Assembly: GCF_014168535.1 (NCBI RefSeq)
Contig: NZ_CP060007.1
Location: 1,054,001-1,118,000, forward strand
Source: Lacibacter sediminis
Lineage (GTDB): Bacteria > Bacteroidota > Bacteroidia > Chitinophagales > Chitinophagaceae
Direction: 5' to 3'
Length of the DNA: 64,000 nt
The position numbers and the translations under genes were made by a program. A model generated the notes under the pieces. That model saw only the letters and a list, made by a program, of their open reading frames with translations. It was not told where the DNA came from and made no database searches. This document shows positions 34,849 through 42,907 of the stretch, piece after piece. How positions within the stretch are numbered: position 1 is the first letter of the stretch; each line of letters opens with the position of its first letter.

Positions 34849-35904
34849 ATGAAAAAAATTCTGCTAATAGAAGATAATGATGATATACGGGAGAATACTG
34901 CCGAGATTCTGGAACTGGCCAACTACAAAGTTGTAACCGCTGCCAACGGTAAACTCGGTATTGAAACAGCATTGGCTGAACAACCCGACCTGATCGTTTG
35001 TGATATTATGATGCCTGTTCTTGATGGGTATGGTGTGTTACACACGTTGCATAAGAACGAAACGGTAAAAAATATTCCTTTTATTTTTCTAACGGCCAAG
35101 ACAGAACGAAGCGATCTGCGTCGTGGTATGGAACTTGGTGCCGATGACTACATCACCAAACCATTCAGTGGAACAGAATTGCTCAATGCCATTGAAGGAC
35201 GGTTGAAAAAAGCTGATCTGTTAAAAGAAGAATATACATCGGGGCTCGATGGTGTAAACAAACTCCTTGCAGCTACCGGATCAAAAGATGCGCTGGAATC
35301 ACTTACCGCCGACAGGGATATCAATAAATACAAAAAGAAGCAGACAGTTTATAATGAAGGCAATCGTGCCGCACGTTTGTTTTACATCGTAAAGGGGAAA
35401 GTAAAAACGTTTAAAACAAATGATGACGGCAAGGAACTGGTAGTAGGGTTATATAACGAGGGCGACTTTTTAGGTTATGTAGCATTACTCGAAGGTGGTT
35501 CTTACAAAGAAACTGCTGAAGCAATGGAAGACAGTGAGCTGGCTATTATACCCAAGGCAGATTTTGATGAACTGATGCACAGCAACAGCCAGGTGTCAGA
35601 AAAGTTTATTCAATTGCTGGCAAGAAATGTAGCTGAGAAAGAAGATCATTTACTAGGACTTGCCTACAACTCATTACGCAAAAAAGTTGCTGATGCTTTG
35701 ATCAGTCTTCAGAAAAAATACCAAACAGGCGAGGGACATTTTTCTATTAACATCAGTCGTGAGAACCTTGCGAGTATTGCAGGCACTGCAACCGAATCAC
35801 TCATCCGTACGCTGGGCGATTTCCGTTCAGAAAAATTAATTGAGATCAAGGAAGGAAATATTGTGATCCTCAACGAGAAAAAATTAGAAAACCTGATCAA
35901 TTAA
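34849..35904 (+). CDS. Response regulator with REC, cNMP-binding and CRP-type HTH domains
   Basis: A 351-residue fusion. The receiver domain (1-120) has phospho-acceptor D52 and K104. A CRP-like sensor barrel (about 150-265) and a winged helix (about 285-345) follow. The recognition helix reads ATESLIR: E316 and R320 fall where CRP E181 and R185 read the TGA core. The only cysteine is C51 in the receiver, so unlike FNR there is no Fe-S cluster, and oxygen or redox information must arrive through the kinase or a small ligand. It is the best candidate for the protein that binds the TGA-N6-TCA boxes at 42.8-56.3 kb. Confidence 0.92.
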   Translation: MKKILLIEDNDDIRENTAEILELANYKVVTAANGKLGIETALAEQPDLIVCDIMMPVLDGYGVLHTLHKNETVKNIPFIFLTAKTERSDLRRGMELGADDYITKPFSGTELLNAIEGRLKKADLLKEEYTSGLDGVNKLLAATGSKDALESLTADRDINKYKKKQTVYNEGNRAARLFYIVKGKVKTFKTNDDGKELVVGLYNEGDFLGYVALLEGGSYKETAEAMEDSELAIIPKADFDELMHSNSQVSEKFIQLLARNVAEKEDHLLGLAYNSLRKKVADALISLQKKYQTGEGHFSINISRENLASIAGTATESLIRTLGDFRSEKLIEIKEGNIVILNEKKLENLIN

Positions 35905-35926
35905 GATTCAGGATTGGTATAAAACG

Positions 35927-35964
35927 AAACAGCATCTGTTTGCATAATGCAGCAGATGCTGTTT
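35927..35964. terminator. Terminator after the response-regulator gene
   Basis: AAACAGCATCTG and CAGATGCTGTTT form a 12-bp stem whose loop can add TGCAT/ATGCA pairs. A T-rich run follows on the plus strand. The next gene is convergent. Confidence 0.88.
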
Positions 35965-35981
35965 TTGTTTTTTGTTGCCTG

Positions 35982-36362
35982 CTATAAACTTTCAGTAAGG
36001 TAAAGATTGAAATCTGATTTCAGTTTGTTGAACTGGCGTTCGACAATTTCCATATCCTTATGCATCTTCTTTAATCTCTTTTGCAATTCTTTGATGGTGT
36101 TTGCATCTTCAGGCATTTCTTTTGTGAGCATGTTATCCAGCTCATGAATATCCTGGCGCAACATATTCACGGTATCATCTTCGGCAATGAACTTGCTCTG
36201 GAAATATTCTGCACGTTCCAGGAACTGTTCATCCGTATCATGTTGAAGCACCTGCGAAAGGCGGGTCTTTAAATGATTGTTTTCCTGCTGTATAAATTGC
36301 AGGTATCGTTTCCACGTATCACTTTCGTGCCGGAACTGGGTAAATTTTTTATTATGCGTCAT
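35982..36362 (-). CDS. Coiled-coil protein of unknown function
   Basis: A 126-residue highly charged helical protein with heptad-like spacing throughout (for example ERAEYFQSKFIAEDDTV and LQKRLKKMHKDMEIVE). No signal or membrane segment. I do not recognise a family. It lies alone between the regulator pair and the cco operon, convergent with the regulator gene. Possibly a cytoplasmic structural or stress protein; I see no TGA-N6-TCA box that clearly belongs to it. Confidence 0.7.
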   Translation of the reverse strand: MTHNKKFTQFRHESDTWKRYLQFIQQENNHLKTRLSQVLQHDTDEQFLERAEYFQSKFIAEDDTVNMLRQDIHELDNMLTKEMPEDANTIKELQKRLKKMHKDMEIVERQFNKLKSDFNLYLTESL

Positions 36363-36491
36363 AACGATTGTGATCATTGTATTTCAAAGTGAACAATAGA
36401 GTTACACTGTTTAGCAAAGCTAATTTTTGCCGCTGCCGTTGTAAATAACTGCTATCAATAGCCCTGCTGATACTAATCATACGGTTCAGCA

Positions 36492-37199
36492 TTAGTGACA
36501 AGGTATTGCTGCAGCTGGTTCGCTTGCCATTACCGGGCTTATGAACGGAATGCCAAGGTTCATGCCACGCAGTATTAACAATACAGCCATCATGGTCATT
36601 AAATAAGGAACAACTCTTTTAATACGTCCACGTATTGAAAAAGAAAAACTGCTCCCTGCTATGCTTAACAATAACATTAACGGAATAGTACCGGCACCAA
36701 AGGCACTCATGAACAAGACGCTCTGCTGCACTTCACGAAAATTTAACGCTGCTGCAAGCGCCACATACACCATGCCGCAGGGAAGTAATCCATTGATCAT
36801 ACCCAGCAACACGTATGCTTCTTTCCGATCGGTACGCAGCGTTTTGATCATGAGTTGTTGTACTGCTGTATGCAACTTCAACGTCCATTTTGGTTGCCAG
36901 GCTTTTTTCAAAAAATAATAATTGATGATGAACACAAGAATAACAGCTCCGTTGATAATAGATAACCATTGCTGGAAACCTGCCATGTATAAACCACGAC
37001 CAGCAAGACCAAATAATAAACCAAACAATGTATAGGTAACAATGCGGCCGGCGTTATACATTAACGCTGCAACACGTTGTTGCCACAACGGTAAATGCTG
37101 CACAGGCAGTGCTAATGCCAGCGGTCCGCACATGCCAACGCAGTGCAGGCTGCTGAACGCACCCAGGATCAAACCGCCTGTAATTGCTTCTGTTATCAT
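36492..37199 (-). CDS. SafE/DsbD_2-type membrane protein of the cbb3 cluster
   Basis: A 235-residue membrane protein with six predicted helices and the motif LHCVGMCGPLALALP (C19, C23) in the first helix. This HCxGMCG form is typical of the TauE/SafE-annotated, DsbD_2-like proteins that accompany cbb3 oxidase genes and are thought to help copper or thiol handling during oxidase assembly. It overlaps fixH by 4 bp and is the last gene of the cco operon. Confidence 0.85.
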   Translation of the reverse strand: MITEAITGGLILGAFSSLHCVGMCGPLALALPVQHLPLWQQRVAALMYNAGRIVTYTLFGLLFGLAGRGLYMAGFQQWLSIINGAVILVFIINYYFLKKAWQPKWTLKLHTAVQQLMIKTLRTDRKEAYVLLGMINGLLPCGMVYVALAAALNFREVQQSVLFMSAFGAGTIPLMLLLSIAGSSFSFSIRGRIKRVVPYLMTMMAVLLILRGMNLGIPFISPVMASEPAAAIPCH

Positions 37200-37639
37200 T
37201 TTAATGTTATGCGTTGTTCATTATAGTAATTCAACTCACCTGCTTTCCATGAAACCTTTAATAAATAGTTTGCAGGCAACATGTTTTTACTGCTGATCAC
37301 CTGCCTGCCATTTTCATCAACCGCCAGTTCAAGTCTGTGATCCTTCTTGTCATCAGAAGAGCAATAGAGCCAAATGTTGCCGCTGATTGTTTTGCCTTTC
37401 ATCTCTGTTGGCAGTTGAATAATAAGCTCATTATTCAATTGTGTTGCCTGCACAGCGGTACTGAGATTGTTTGCACGGTTCGTGCCATCGATCACCTGTT
37501 GATAAGCCAGTTCATCTTTATAATATTCTTTGGTCACCAACTGGAAATCTGTTTTCATGCTTTTGTAAACCATTACAAACATGAACACAACAAATGCCGA
37601 AAACGCCAGTGTGATCTTATGTCCCCAATTCAGTGTCAT
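37196..37639 (-). CDS. fixH: FixH-family protein
   Basis: A 147-residue membrane-anchored protein. An N-terminal helix (WGHKITLAFSAFVVFMFVMVYKS) precedes a periplasmic beta domain. FixH/CcoH proteins assist cbb3 oxidase maturation. The EYYKDELAYQQVIDG segment is characteristic. It lies between ccoG (10 bp away) and the SafE-like gene (4-bp overlap). Confidence 0.88.
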   Translation of the reverse strand: MTLNWGHKITLAFSAFVVFMFVMVYKSMKTDFQLVTKEYYKDELAYQQVIDGTNRANNLSTAVQATQLNNELIIQLPTEMKGKTISGNIWLYCSSDDKKDHRLELAVDENGRQVISSKNMLPANYLLKVSWKAGELNYYNEQRITLK

Positions 37640-37649
37640 TGCATTTAAT

Positions 37650-39068
37650 TTAGTTGTTTGAATAAAGTGGCCCGAGAAAACTTGTTTTTACAACCACGAT
37701 CCGTTTATCTCCCTGGTATAATCCAACGTTCAATACTGTTTTCCGTTGCTGAATACGTTTCTTCGGAATAGTAATAAAGAATGATCCTGAACCTTGTCCT
37801 TCTTTTTGAACATTGATATTCTTACCTACTACCTGCACATTGCCATCACCATCTTCTAATTTCACAGTAAGCGGAATATCATTCATTGTTTTATTTACCA
37901 CCTTAATGTTGTACAGGTTTGAAACACTGTCTTGTCCTTTTTCCTGGTACAGTAAACCCGGTGTACGCATCACAGTTGCCTTCACATCTTTTTGCGACAG
38001 CAATAATGTGGTGAGCAAAATGAGTAACACAGCCAGCAAGCCTGTGTACATTTTCATACGACGTGTGTAATGCAGTTTTTCATGATTGGCAATGCCGTTC
38101 TCACTTGCATAACGGATCAATCCTTTTTTAAAACCTACACTTTCCATCATATGATCGCAGGCATCAATACAGGCTGTGCAACCCACACATTCCATTTGGG
38201 TACCATTGCGGATATCAATACCTGTAGGACAAACCTTCACACATTGAAAACAATCGATACAATCACCAGCCGTACGTTCTTCTTTCTTATCGATCTTTTT
38301 CCGTTCTTCGCCACGTTTGTAATCATATGCTACTACCATTGAGTTTTTATCGAGCAATACACCTTGTAATCGTCCGTAAGGACAAACAACTGTGCAGGCC
38401 TGCTCACGGAAAAATGCATACACTGCATAAAACACCGATGAAAAAACCAAGAGCGCTGCAATGGTGCCAACGTTAGCAGCAGGCTGCTTGATCATGGCCC
38501 ACAATTCCTCAACACCAATGATATAAGCAAGAAATAAATTAGCAATAATGAACGCCAGCAAATAAAACACAACGTGTTTAATTGTTTTGCGAACGATCTT
38601 TTCGGTTGTCCACGGACCTGCAGCCATTAACTTTTGCTTGGCTGCACTGCCTTCAATTGCATATTCCAGTTTGCGGAAGAGCATTTCCATGAAGATGGTT
38701 TGTGGACAGATCCAGCCACAGAACAAACGACCGAACGCAGATGTAAACAAAACAATGAACACAATGAAGGTGATCATGATGATACCGAAGATGAAAAAAT
38801 CCTGTGGCCAGAAAACTTTTCCAAACAGAATAAATTTCGCCTGCGGAATATTGAACATGAACAATGGCCGTCCGTTCATTTGAATAAACGGAAGTGTTAC
38901 AAACAGCAGGAAGAAAAAGAAACTTACATAAGTACGTATGTTATAGAATTTCCCCTTTGGTTTTTGCGCAAAGATCCATTTCCGTTTTCCCTGTGCATCT
39001 ATTGTTGCAAGCGTATCACGGAACGATTCTTTGTTTGATTGTGTTTGTATGTTACCGTCTGTGTTCAT
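37650..39068 (-). CDS. ccoG: Cytochrome c oxidase accessory protein CcoG
   Basis: A 472-residue membrane ferredoxin-like protein (also called RdxA/FixG) that reduces copper for cbb3 oxidase assembly. The CGWICPQTIFMEMLFR motif lies in a membrane loop. The two [4Fe-4S] binding sets are CIDCFQCVKVCPTGIDIR and CVGCTACIDACD. Several membrane helices and a C-terminal immunoglobulin-like domain complete the family pattern. Confidence 0.95.
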   Translation of the reverse strand: MNTDGNIQTQSNKESFRDTLATIDAQGKRKWIFAQKPKGKFYNIRTYVSFFFFLLFVTLPFIQMNGRPLFMFNIPQAKFILFGKVFWPQDFFIFGIIMITFIVFIVLFTSAFGRLFCGWICPQTIFMEMLFRKLEYAIEGSAAKQKLMAAGPWTTEKIVRKTIKHVVFYLLAFIIANLFLAYIIGVEELWAMIKQPAANVGTIAALLVFSSVFYAVYAFFREQACTVVCPYGRLQGVLLDKNSMVVAYDYKRGEERKKIDKKEERTAGDCIDCFQCVKVCPTGIDIRNGTQMECVGCTACIDACDHMMESVGFKKGLIRYASENGIANHEKLHYTRRMKMYTGLLAVLLILLTTLLLSQKDVKATVMRTPGLLYQEKGQDSVSNLYNIKVVNKTMNDIPLTVKLEDGDGNVQVVGKNINVQKEGQGSGSFFITIPKKRIQQRKTVLNVGLYQGDKRIVVVKTSFLGPLYSNN

Positions 39069-39079
39069 TTATGTATTCC

Positions 39080-40255
39080 TCAGTTGCTGACTACGTCTTT
39101 TTTTGCAGTTGCTGAATCCTGTGCAGGAGCCGCATTTTCTTTGTACAGGTCGCCTTGTTTGTCTTTTGCGTTTGGTGGATTAGTGCCATGTAATGATTTA
39201 ATAAAACTTGCCAGTTGTGCAATTTGCACAGGCGAATAATCATCCTGCCAGCTCTTCATTCCTTTTTCAGGCCGGCCGTATTTAATGGTTTTGAAAATAT
39301 CTTTTATACTGCCACCATTCAACCAGTAATCATCAGTTAAGTTTGGTCCAACAATACCTTCCCCGGATTTACCATGACAGGCTGCACACATTTGTACAAA
39401 ATTATTTTTACCAGCATCGATGGCAGCTTTATCGGTAATGAGTGTAACCGTGTTCTCATCAATATTATTTGCTGCTTTTGCGAGGTAAGCTGCTTTCTCT
39501 TCTTCAGCATGTTTCATGGCAATTTCAAATTCCTGTTTGCTGAGAGGAGCTGTTTCAGCAATATGATAACGCCAGATGTAGATCCCTGCAACAATAATGG
39601 TTAAATAAAAACCATAGATCCACCACGGTGGCATTCGATTATCAAGCTCACGGATGCCATCATAATCATGACCTAGATCAATATCAGCTTCCTGTTCCAT
39701 TGGTTTAAAGCTGTTGAGCTTATCCCACCATACTTTAAAAGACGAAGGTTTTGCAGCAGCTGTTTCTTCGACAACAGCAAGTGTCACTTTTTCTTTAGCA
39801 AGAAAACTTTTTACAAATAATCCCATCACAATAATTACCAGGAACTCTACTGCAATTACTGTTGAGAGTAGCCAGAAGGTGGTAGCTGATAAACCGCCAA
39901 TAGAAGTGGGGCCTGCAGGAGCAGCAGCTTCTGCTGTTTCCTGAGCCGATGCCATCATTGGTAAAAGAAATAATGCAATAGCTGTGATCGTTTGTGCGGC
40001 ATTATTTTTTTTCTTCTGTTTATCGAAATGAAGACGGGCTGTTCCCAACACAACATTTGCCAGCAGTGCGATCACCAGTAACAAAACAAAGATGATGGCC
40101 AGCATAGTAAGTGCAAGTGGGTTGTCCCAAATGGAGGGAGCAGGAGCACCGGATGTTGTTTGAGCTGTAGCTACAGTGCCGGCGATTAACAGCGGCAGCA
40201 TAATCAACAGCTTCCGTAAAAATGGTTGCAGATAATTTGATCTGTATGTGAACAT
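39080..40255 (-). CDS. ccoP: cbb3 oxidase subunit CcoP, single-haem form
   Basis: A 391-residue membrane cytochrome c. Helices at about 14-30, 46-72, 86-104, 124-150 and 212-230 precede one haem-binding domain with CAACH at 290-294 and methionine ligand GRPEKGMKSW. Proteobacterial CcoP has two haems; the single-haem form with extra N-terminal helices is seen in Bacteroidota. Start at 40255 (MFTYRSN); a longer frame to 40297 would overlap ccoQ. Confidence 0.92.
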   Translation of the reverse strand: MFTYRSNYLQPFLRKLLIMLPLLIAGTVATAQTTSGAPAPSIWDNPLALTMLAIIFVLLLVIALLANVVLGTARLHFDKQKKKNNAAQTITAIALFLLPMMASAQETAEAAAPAGPTSIGGLSATTFWLLSTVIAVEFLVIIVMGLFVKSFLAKEKVTLAVVEETAAAKPSSFKVWWDKLNSFKPMEQEADIDLGHDYDGIRELDNRMPPWWIYGFYLTIIVAGIYIWRYHIAETAPLSKQEFEIAMKHAEEEKAAYLAKAANNIDENTVTLITDKAAIDAGKNNFVQMCAACHGKSGEGIVGPNLTDDYWLNGGSIKDIFKTIKYGRPEKGMKSWQDDYSPVQIAQLASFIKSLHGTNPPNAKDKQGDLYKENAAPAQDSATAKKDVVSN

Positions 40256-40272
40256 GGCTTTAAGTTTATTAT

Positions 40273-40431
40273 TTAGTCTAATGGAATACGGCTGCATTCA
40301 TTCATTTCTTTTTTACTTGCACGCAGTACATAAATGAACACGGCACAGAAGAAAATGAAGAAGATGAGAAAAGAAGTCAATCCGTAAAAACTTACATTGC
40401 TGATCTTTTCGAGATAGTTGATAAATTTCAT
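40273..40431 (-). CDS. ccoQ: cbb3 oxidase small subunit CcoQ-like, 52 residues
   Basis: A short gene that length cut-offs easily miss. The product starts MKFINYLEKISNVSFYG, has one transmembrane helix (SFLIFFIFFCAVFIYVL) and ends ECSRIPLD. Single-helix proteins at this position, between ccoNO and ccoP, are CcoQ (FixQ), which stabilises the oxidase. Gaps of 17 and 23 bp to its neighbours fit the operon. Confidence 0.88.
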   Translation of the reverse strand: MKFINYLEKISNVSFYGLTSFLIFFIFFCAVFIYVLRASKKEMNECSRIPLD

Positions 40432-40454
40432 ATTACTGTCTTTACGTGATTGAA

Positions 40455-42587
40455 TTAATTTGCTGATGCTGTTTCTGTTTTTTTCTCAGCTTTAATGTCT
40501 TTACCTAATCGTTGCAGATAAGCGATCAGTGCCACGATCTCTTTGTTTGCAGGCGTTTCGATCTTATCCATTTTTAAACTGATGCGGATGCTGTTGGCCT
40601 GTGTCATCAGATCTTTATTGGCCTGTTGATCGTAACCTTTTGCATAAGGCACACCCAATGTTTGCATGGCTCTTATCTTGGCGGGTGTTGAAGCTGTGTC
40701 AAGATTATTATCTAACAACCAACCATAACGTGGCATAATAGAACCCGGCGACATGAGTGATGGCTCCATCATATGATTGTAATGCCAGCTGTCGGGATAT
40801 TTTCCGCCGACACGGGCAAGATCAGGTCCTGTACGTTTACTTCCCCATTGGAATGGATGATCGTACACAAACTCACCTGCTTTTGAATATTCGCCATAAC
40901 GGGCTACTTCATCACGGAACGGACGGATCATTTGTGAGTGACAGGTATAACAACCTTCACGTATATAAATATCCCGACCTTGTAATTCCAATGCAGTGTA
41001 AGGCTTTACACTCGTAATAGTTGGTACGTTTGATTTAATGAGGAAAGTGGGTACAATTTCAAGAATACCACCAATAGCAACCACGATCAAACTGAAGACT
41101 AATAATGTAGCTGGTCTTCTTTCGATCCAGCGATGCCAATGTTCTTTTACATGCGATTCAGGTTTGAGCAATGGTGCAGCTTCTGCTTCTTCATTTGCAA
41201 TGAACGTACCTTGCTTCGCAGTTTTAATTAAGTTGTACACCATCATGAACGCACCAATGAGGTAAAGTGTTCCACCTACACTACGTGTAATGTACATGGG
41301 GATGATGTTGGTAACAGTTTCTAAGAACTGGAATTTCAATTGACCTGATTCTGTAAACGTCTTCCACATTTCTGCCTGTGCAAAGCCGGCCCAGTATAAA
41401 GGCACTGCATAAATAACAATACCAATGGTGCCTAACCAGAAATGGTTGTTGGCTAATTTTTTTGAATAAAGACTGGTGCCCCACATTTTTGGTATAAGCC
41501 AGTACAACATACCAAAGGCCATAAAACCATTCCAGCCTAAACCACCAATGTGTACGTGTCCAACGATCCAGTCAGTAAAGTGCGCAATAGCGTTTACACT
41601 TTTTAAACTCAGCATTGGTCCTTCGAATGTGGCCATACCATAACAGGTAACAGCAACAACAAAGAATTTCAACACGGGCTCTTCACGCACTTTATCCCAG
41701 GCACCACGCAGTGTAAACAAACCATTGAGCATACCGCCCCAGCTTGGTGCAATCAACATAACGCTAAACACAACACCTAATGATTGCGCCCAATCTGGCA
41801 GGGCGGTATACAGCAAATGGTGAGGGCCTGCCCATATATAAATAAAGATGAGCGCCCAGAAGTGGATGATGGATAAACGATACGAGTAAACGGGTCTGTT
41901 AGCAGCTTTTGGTAAGAAGTAATACATCAAACCCAGAATGGGTGTAGTTAAAAAGAACGCTACAGCGTTGTGGCCATACCACCATTGTACCAAAGCATCC
42001 TGTACACCTGCATACCAGCTGTAACTTTTAAAAAGTGAAACAGGAATTTCGAATGAGTTTACAATGTGCAGCATTGCAACAGTGATCCAGGTTGCGATGT
42101 AGAACCAGATAGCTACATATAAATGACTTTCTCTTCTTTTGAAAATTGTACCGAACATATTTACGCCAAACACAACCCAAACCAATGTGATCATGATATC
42201 AACAGGCCATTCAAGCTCTGCATATTCTTTACCTGTTGTGTAACCAAGGAATAAGGTAATGGCAGCAACAACAATAATGGATTGCCATCCCCAGAAATGG
42301 ATCCAGCTTAATTTATCGCTGAACATTCTTGCTTTACACAAGCGTTGAAGCGAATAATAAATACCGGTAAACATACAGTTACCAACGAAGGCAAAGATGA
42401 CAGCGTTGGTATGAATGGGACGAAGACGGCCAAACGTAGTGCCTGCATAATCGAGCGATGCTGCAGGATAATAGATCTGGATGGCAGCCCATAAACCTGC
42501 AAGCATACCTACCAGTCCCCAGATGGCCGTTGCATTGGCGAAGTACTTTACGATCTTATTGTCGTAGTAAAATTTTTCTAGTTGCAT
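40455..42587 (-). CDS. ccoNO: Fused cbb3 oxidase subunits I and II (CcoN-CcoO)
   Basis: A 710-residue fusion. Residues 1-470 are the twelve-helix CcoN haem-copper core with the ligand regions RPIHTNAVIF, WWYGHNAVAFF, AGPHHLLYT and GHVHIGGLGW. From about 500 a CcoO domain starts with a membrane anchor and has one haem site CYTCH at 546-550 and a methionine-rich ligand region. Separate in Proteobacteria, the two subunits are fused in many Bacteroidota. It is the terminal oxidase used at low oxygen. Confidence 0.96.
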   Translation of the reverse strand: MQLEKFYYDNKIVKYFANATAIWGLVGMLAGLWAAIQIYYPAASLDYAGTTFGRLRPIHTNAVIFAFVGNCMFTGIYYSLQRLCKARMFSDKLSWIHFWGWQSIIVVAAITLFLGYTTGKEYAELEWPVDIMITLVWVVFGVNMFGTIFKRRESHLYVAIWFYIATWITVAMLHIVNSFEIPVSLFKSYSWYAGVQDALVQWWYGHNAVAFFLTTPILGLMYYFLPKAANRPVYSYRLSIIHFWALIFIYIWAGPHHLLYTALPDWAQSLGVVFSVMLIAPSWGGMLNGLFTLRGAWDKVREEPVLKFFVVAVTCYGMATFEGPMLSLKSVNAIAHFTDWIVGHVHIGGLGWNGFMAFGMLYWLIPKMWGTSLYSKKLANNHFWLGTIGIVIYAVPLYWAGFAQAEMWKTFTESGQLKFQFLETVTNIIPMYITRSVGGTLYLIGAFMMVYNLIKTAKQGTFIANEEAEAAPLLKPESHVKEHWHRWIERRPATLLVFSLIVVAIGGILEIVPTFLIKSNVPTITSVKPYTALELQGRDIYIREGCYTCHSQMIRPFRDEVARYGEYSKAGEFVYDHPFQWGSKRTGPDLARVGGKYPDSWHYNHMMEPSLMSPGSIMPRYGWLLDNNLDTASTPAKIRAMQTLGVPYAKGYDQQANKDLMTQANSIRISLKMDKIETPANKEIVALIAYLQRLGKDIKAEKKTETASAN

Positions 42588-42591
42588 AATG

Positions 42592-42795
42592 TCAGTTTAT
42601 CGATGGTTTTGAGTTGTTCGTTGTTTGCGTTGGCTTGGATTCAGTTGTTGCCGGGCCATTGTTATCGAATAAAATGCGCATCGGCGGCGAAGTTTCATCG
42701 TCGTACTGCCCGCTTTTAACGCTCCACAAAAAAGCGCAGAGAAAAAGGGCTGCTACCGATATACTGGCGATGAGTAATAAAAAGATGACACTCAT
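42592..42795 (-). CDS. ccoS: cbb3 oxidase assembly protein CcoS
   Basis: A 67-residue CcoS. It has one N-terminal helix (FLLLIASISVAALFLCAFLW) followed by SGQYDDETSPPMRILFD, the family signature. It is needed for cofactor insertion into cbb3 oxidase. It is the first gene of the operon, so the promoter and the three regulatory boxes upstream control the whole set. Confidence 0.92.
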   Translation of the reverse strand: MSVIFLLLIASISVAALFLCAFLWSVKSGQYDDETSPPMRILFDNNGPATTESKPTQTTNNSKPSIN

Positions 42796-42813
42796 ATGTT
42801 CTTATTTCGGGTG

Positions 42814-42821
42814 TAAAACTA
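42814..42821 (-). promoter_or_regulatory. -7 element (TAGTTTTA) of the cco operon
   Basis: The minus strand reads TAGTTTTA, one mismatch to TAnnTTTG and identical to the element before the PNPOx gene at 49910. The nearest TGA-N6-TCA box is centred 36.5 bp upstream of its last base, the same distance as at four other promoters in the window. Confidence 0.65.
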
Positions 42822-42843
42822 TTTTTAGTGCAGGGGACAAGGA

Positions 42844-42857
42844 CTGACTATGATCAG
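42844..42857. promoter_or_regulatory. CRP/FNR-type box 1 of the cco promoter
   Basis: CTGAC-TATG-ATCAG, a palindrome of the TGA-N6-TCA type. Its centre is 36.5 bp from the end of the -7 element, i.e. about -42 relative to the expected start, a class II activator position. Confidence 0.75.
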
Positions 42858-42865
42858 ACAAATGA

Positions 42866-42879
42866 TTGACTCTGATCAA
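42866..42879. promoter_or_regulatory. CRP/FNR-type box 2 of the cco promoter
   Basis: TTGAC-TCTG-ATCAA, nine of ten positions of the E. coli FNR consensus TTGAT-N4-ATCAA. Its centre is 22 bp from box 1, two helical turns. Confidence 0.78.
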
Positions 42880-42886
42880 ATCAGCT

Positions 42887-42900
42887 ATGATCGTAATCAG
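42887..42900. promoter_or_regulatory. CRP/FNR-type box 3 of the cco promoter
   Basis: ATGAT-CGTA-ATCAG, centred 21 bp from box 2. It lies just before the end of the upstream ccoI gene (stop at 42908). All three boxes are on one face of the helix. Confidence 0.7.
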
Positions 42901-42907
42901 TTTTTTT

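Noticed and set aside
34849..35904. FNR orthologue
   Set aside because: It has a receiver domain and lacks the N-terminal cysteines needed for a [4Fe-4S] cluster; only the DNA-reading helix is CRP/FNR-like.
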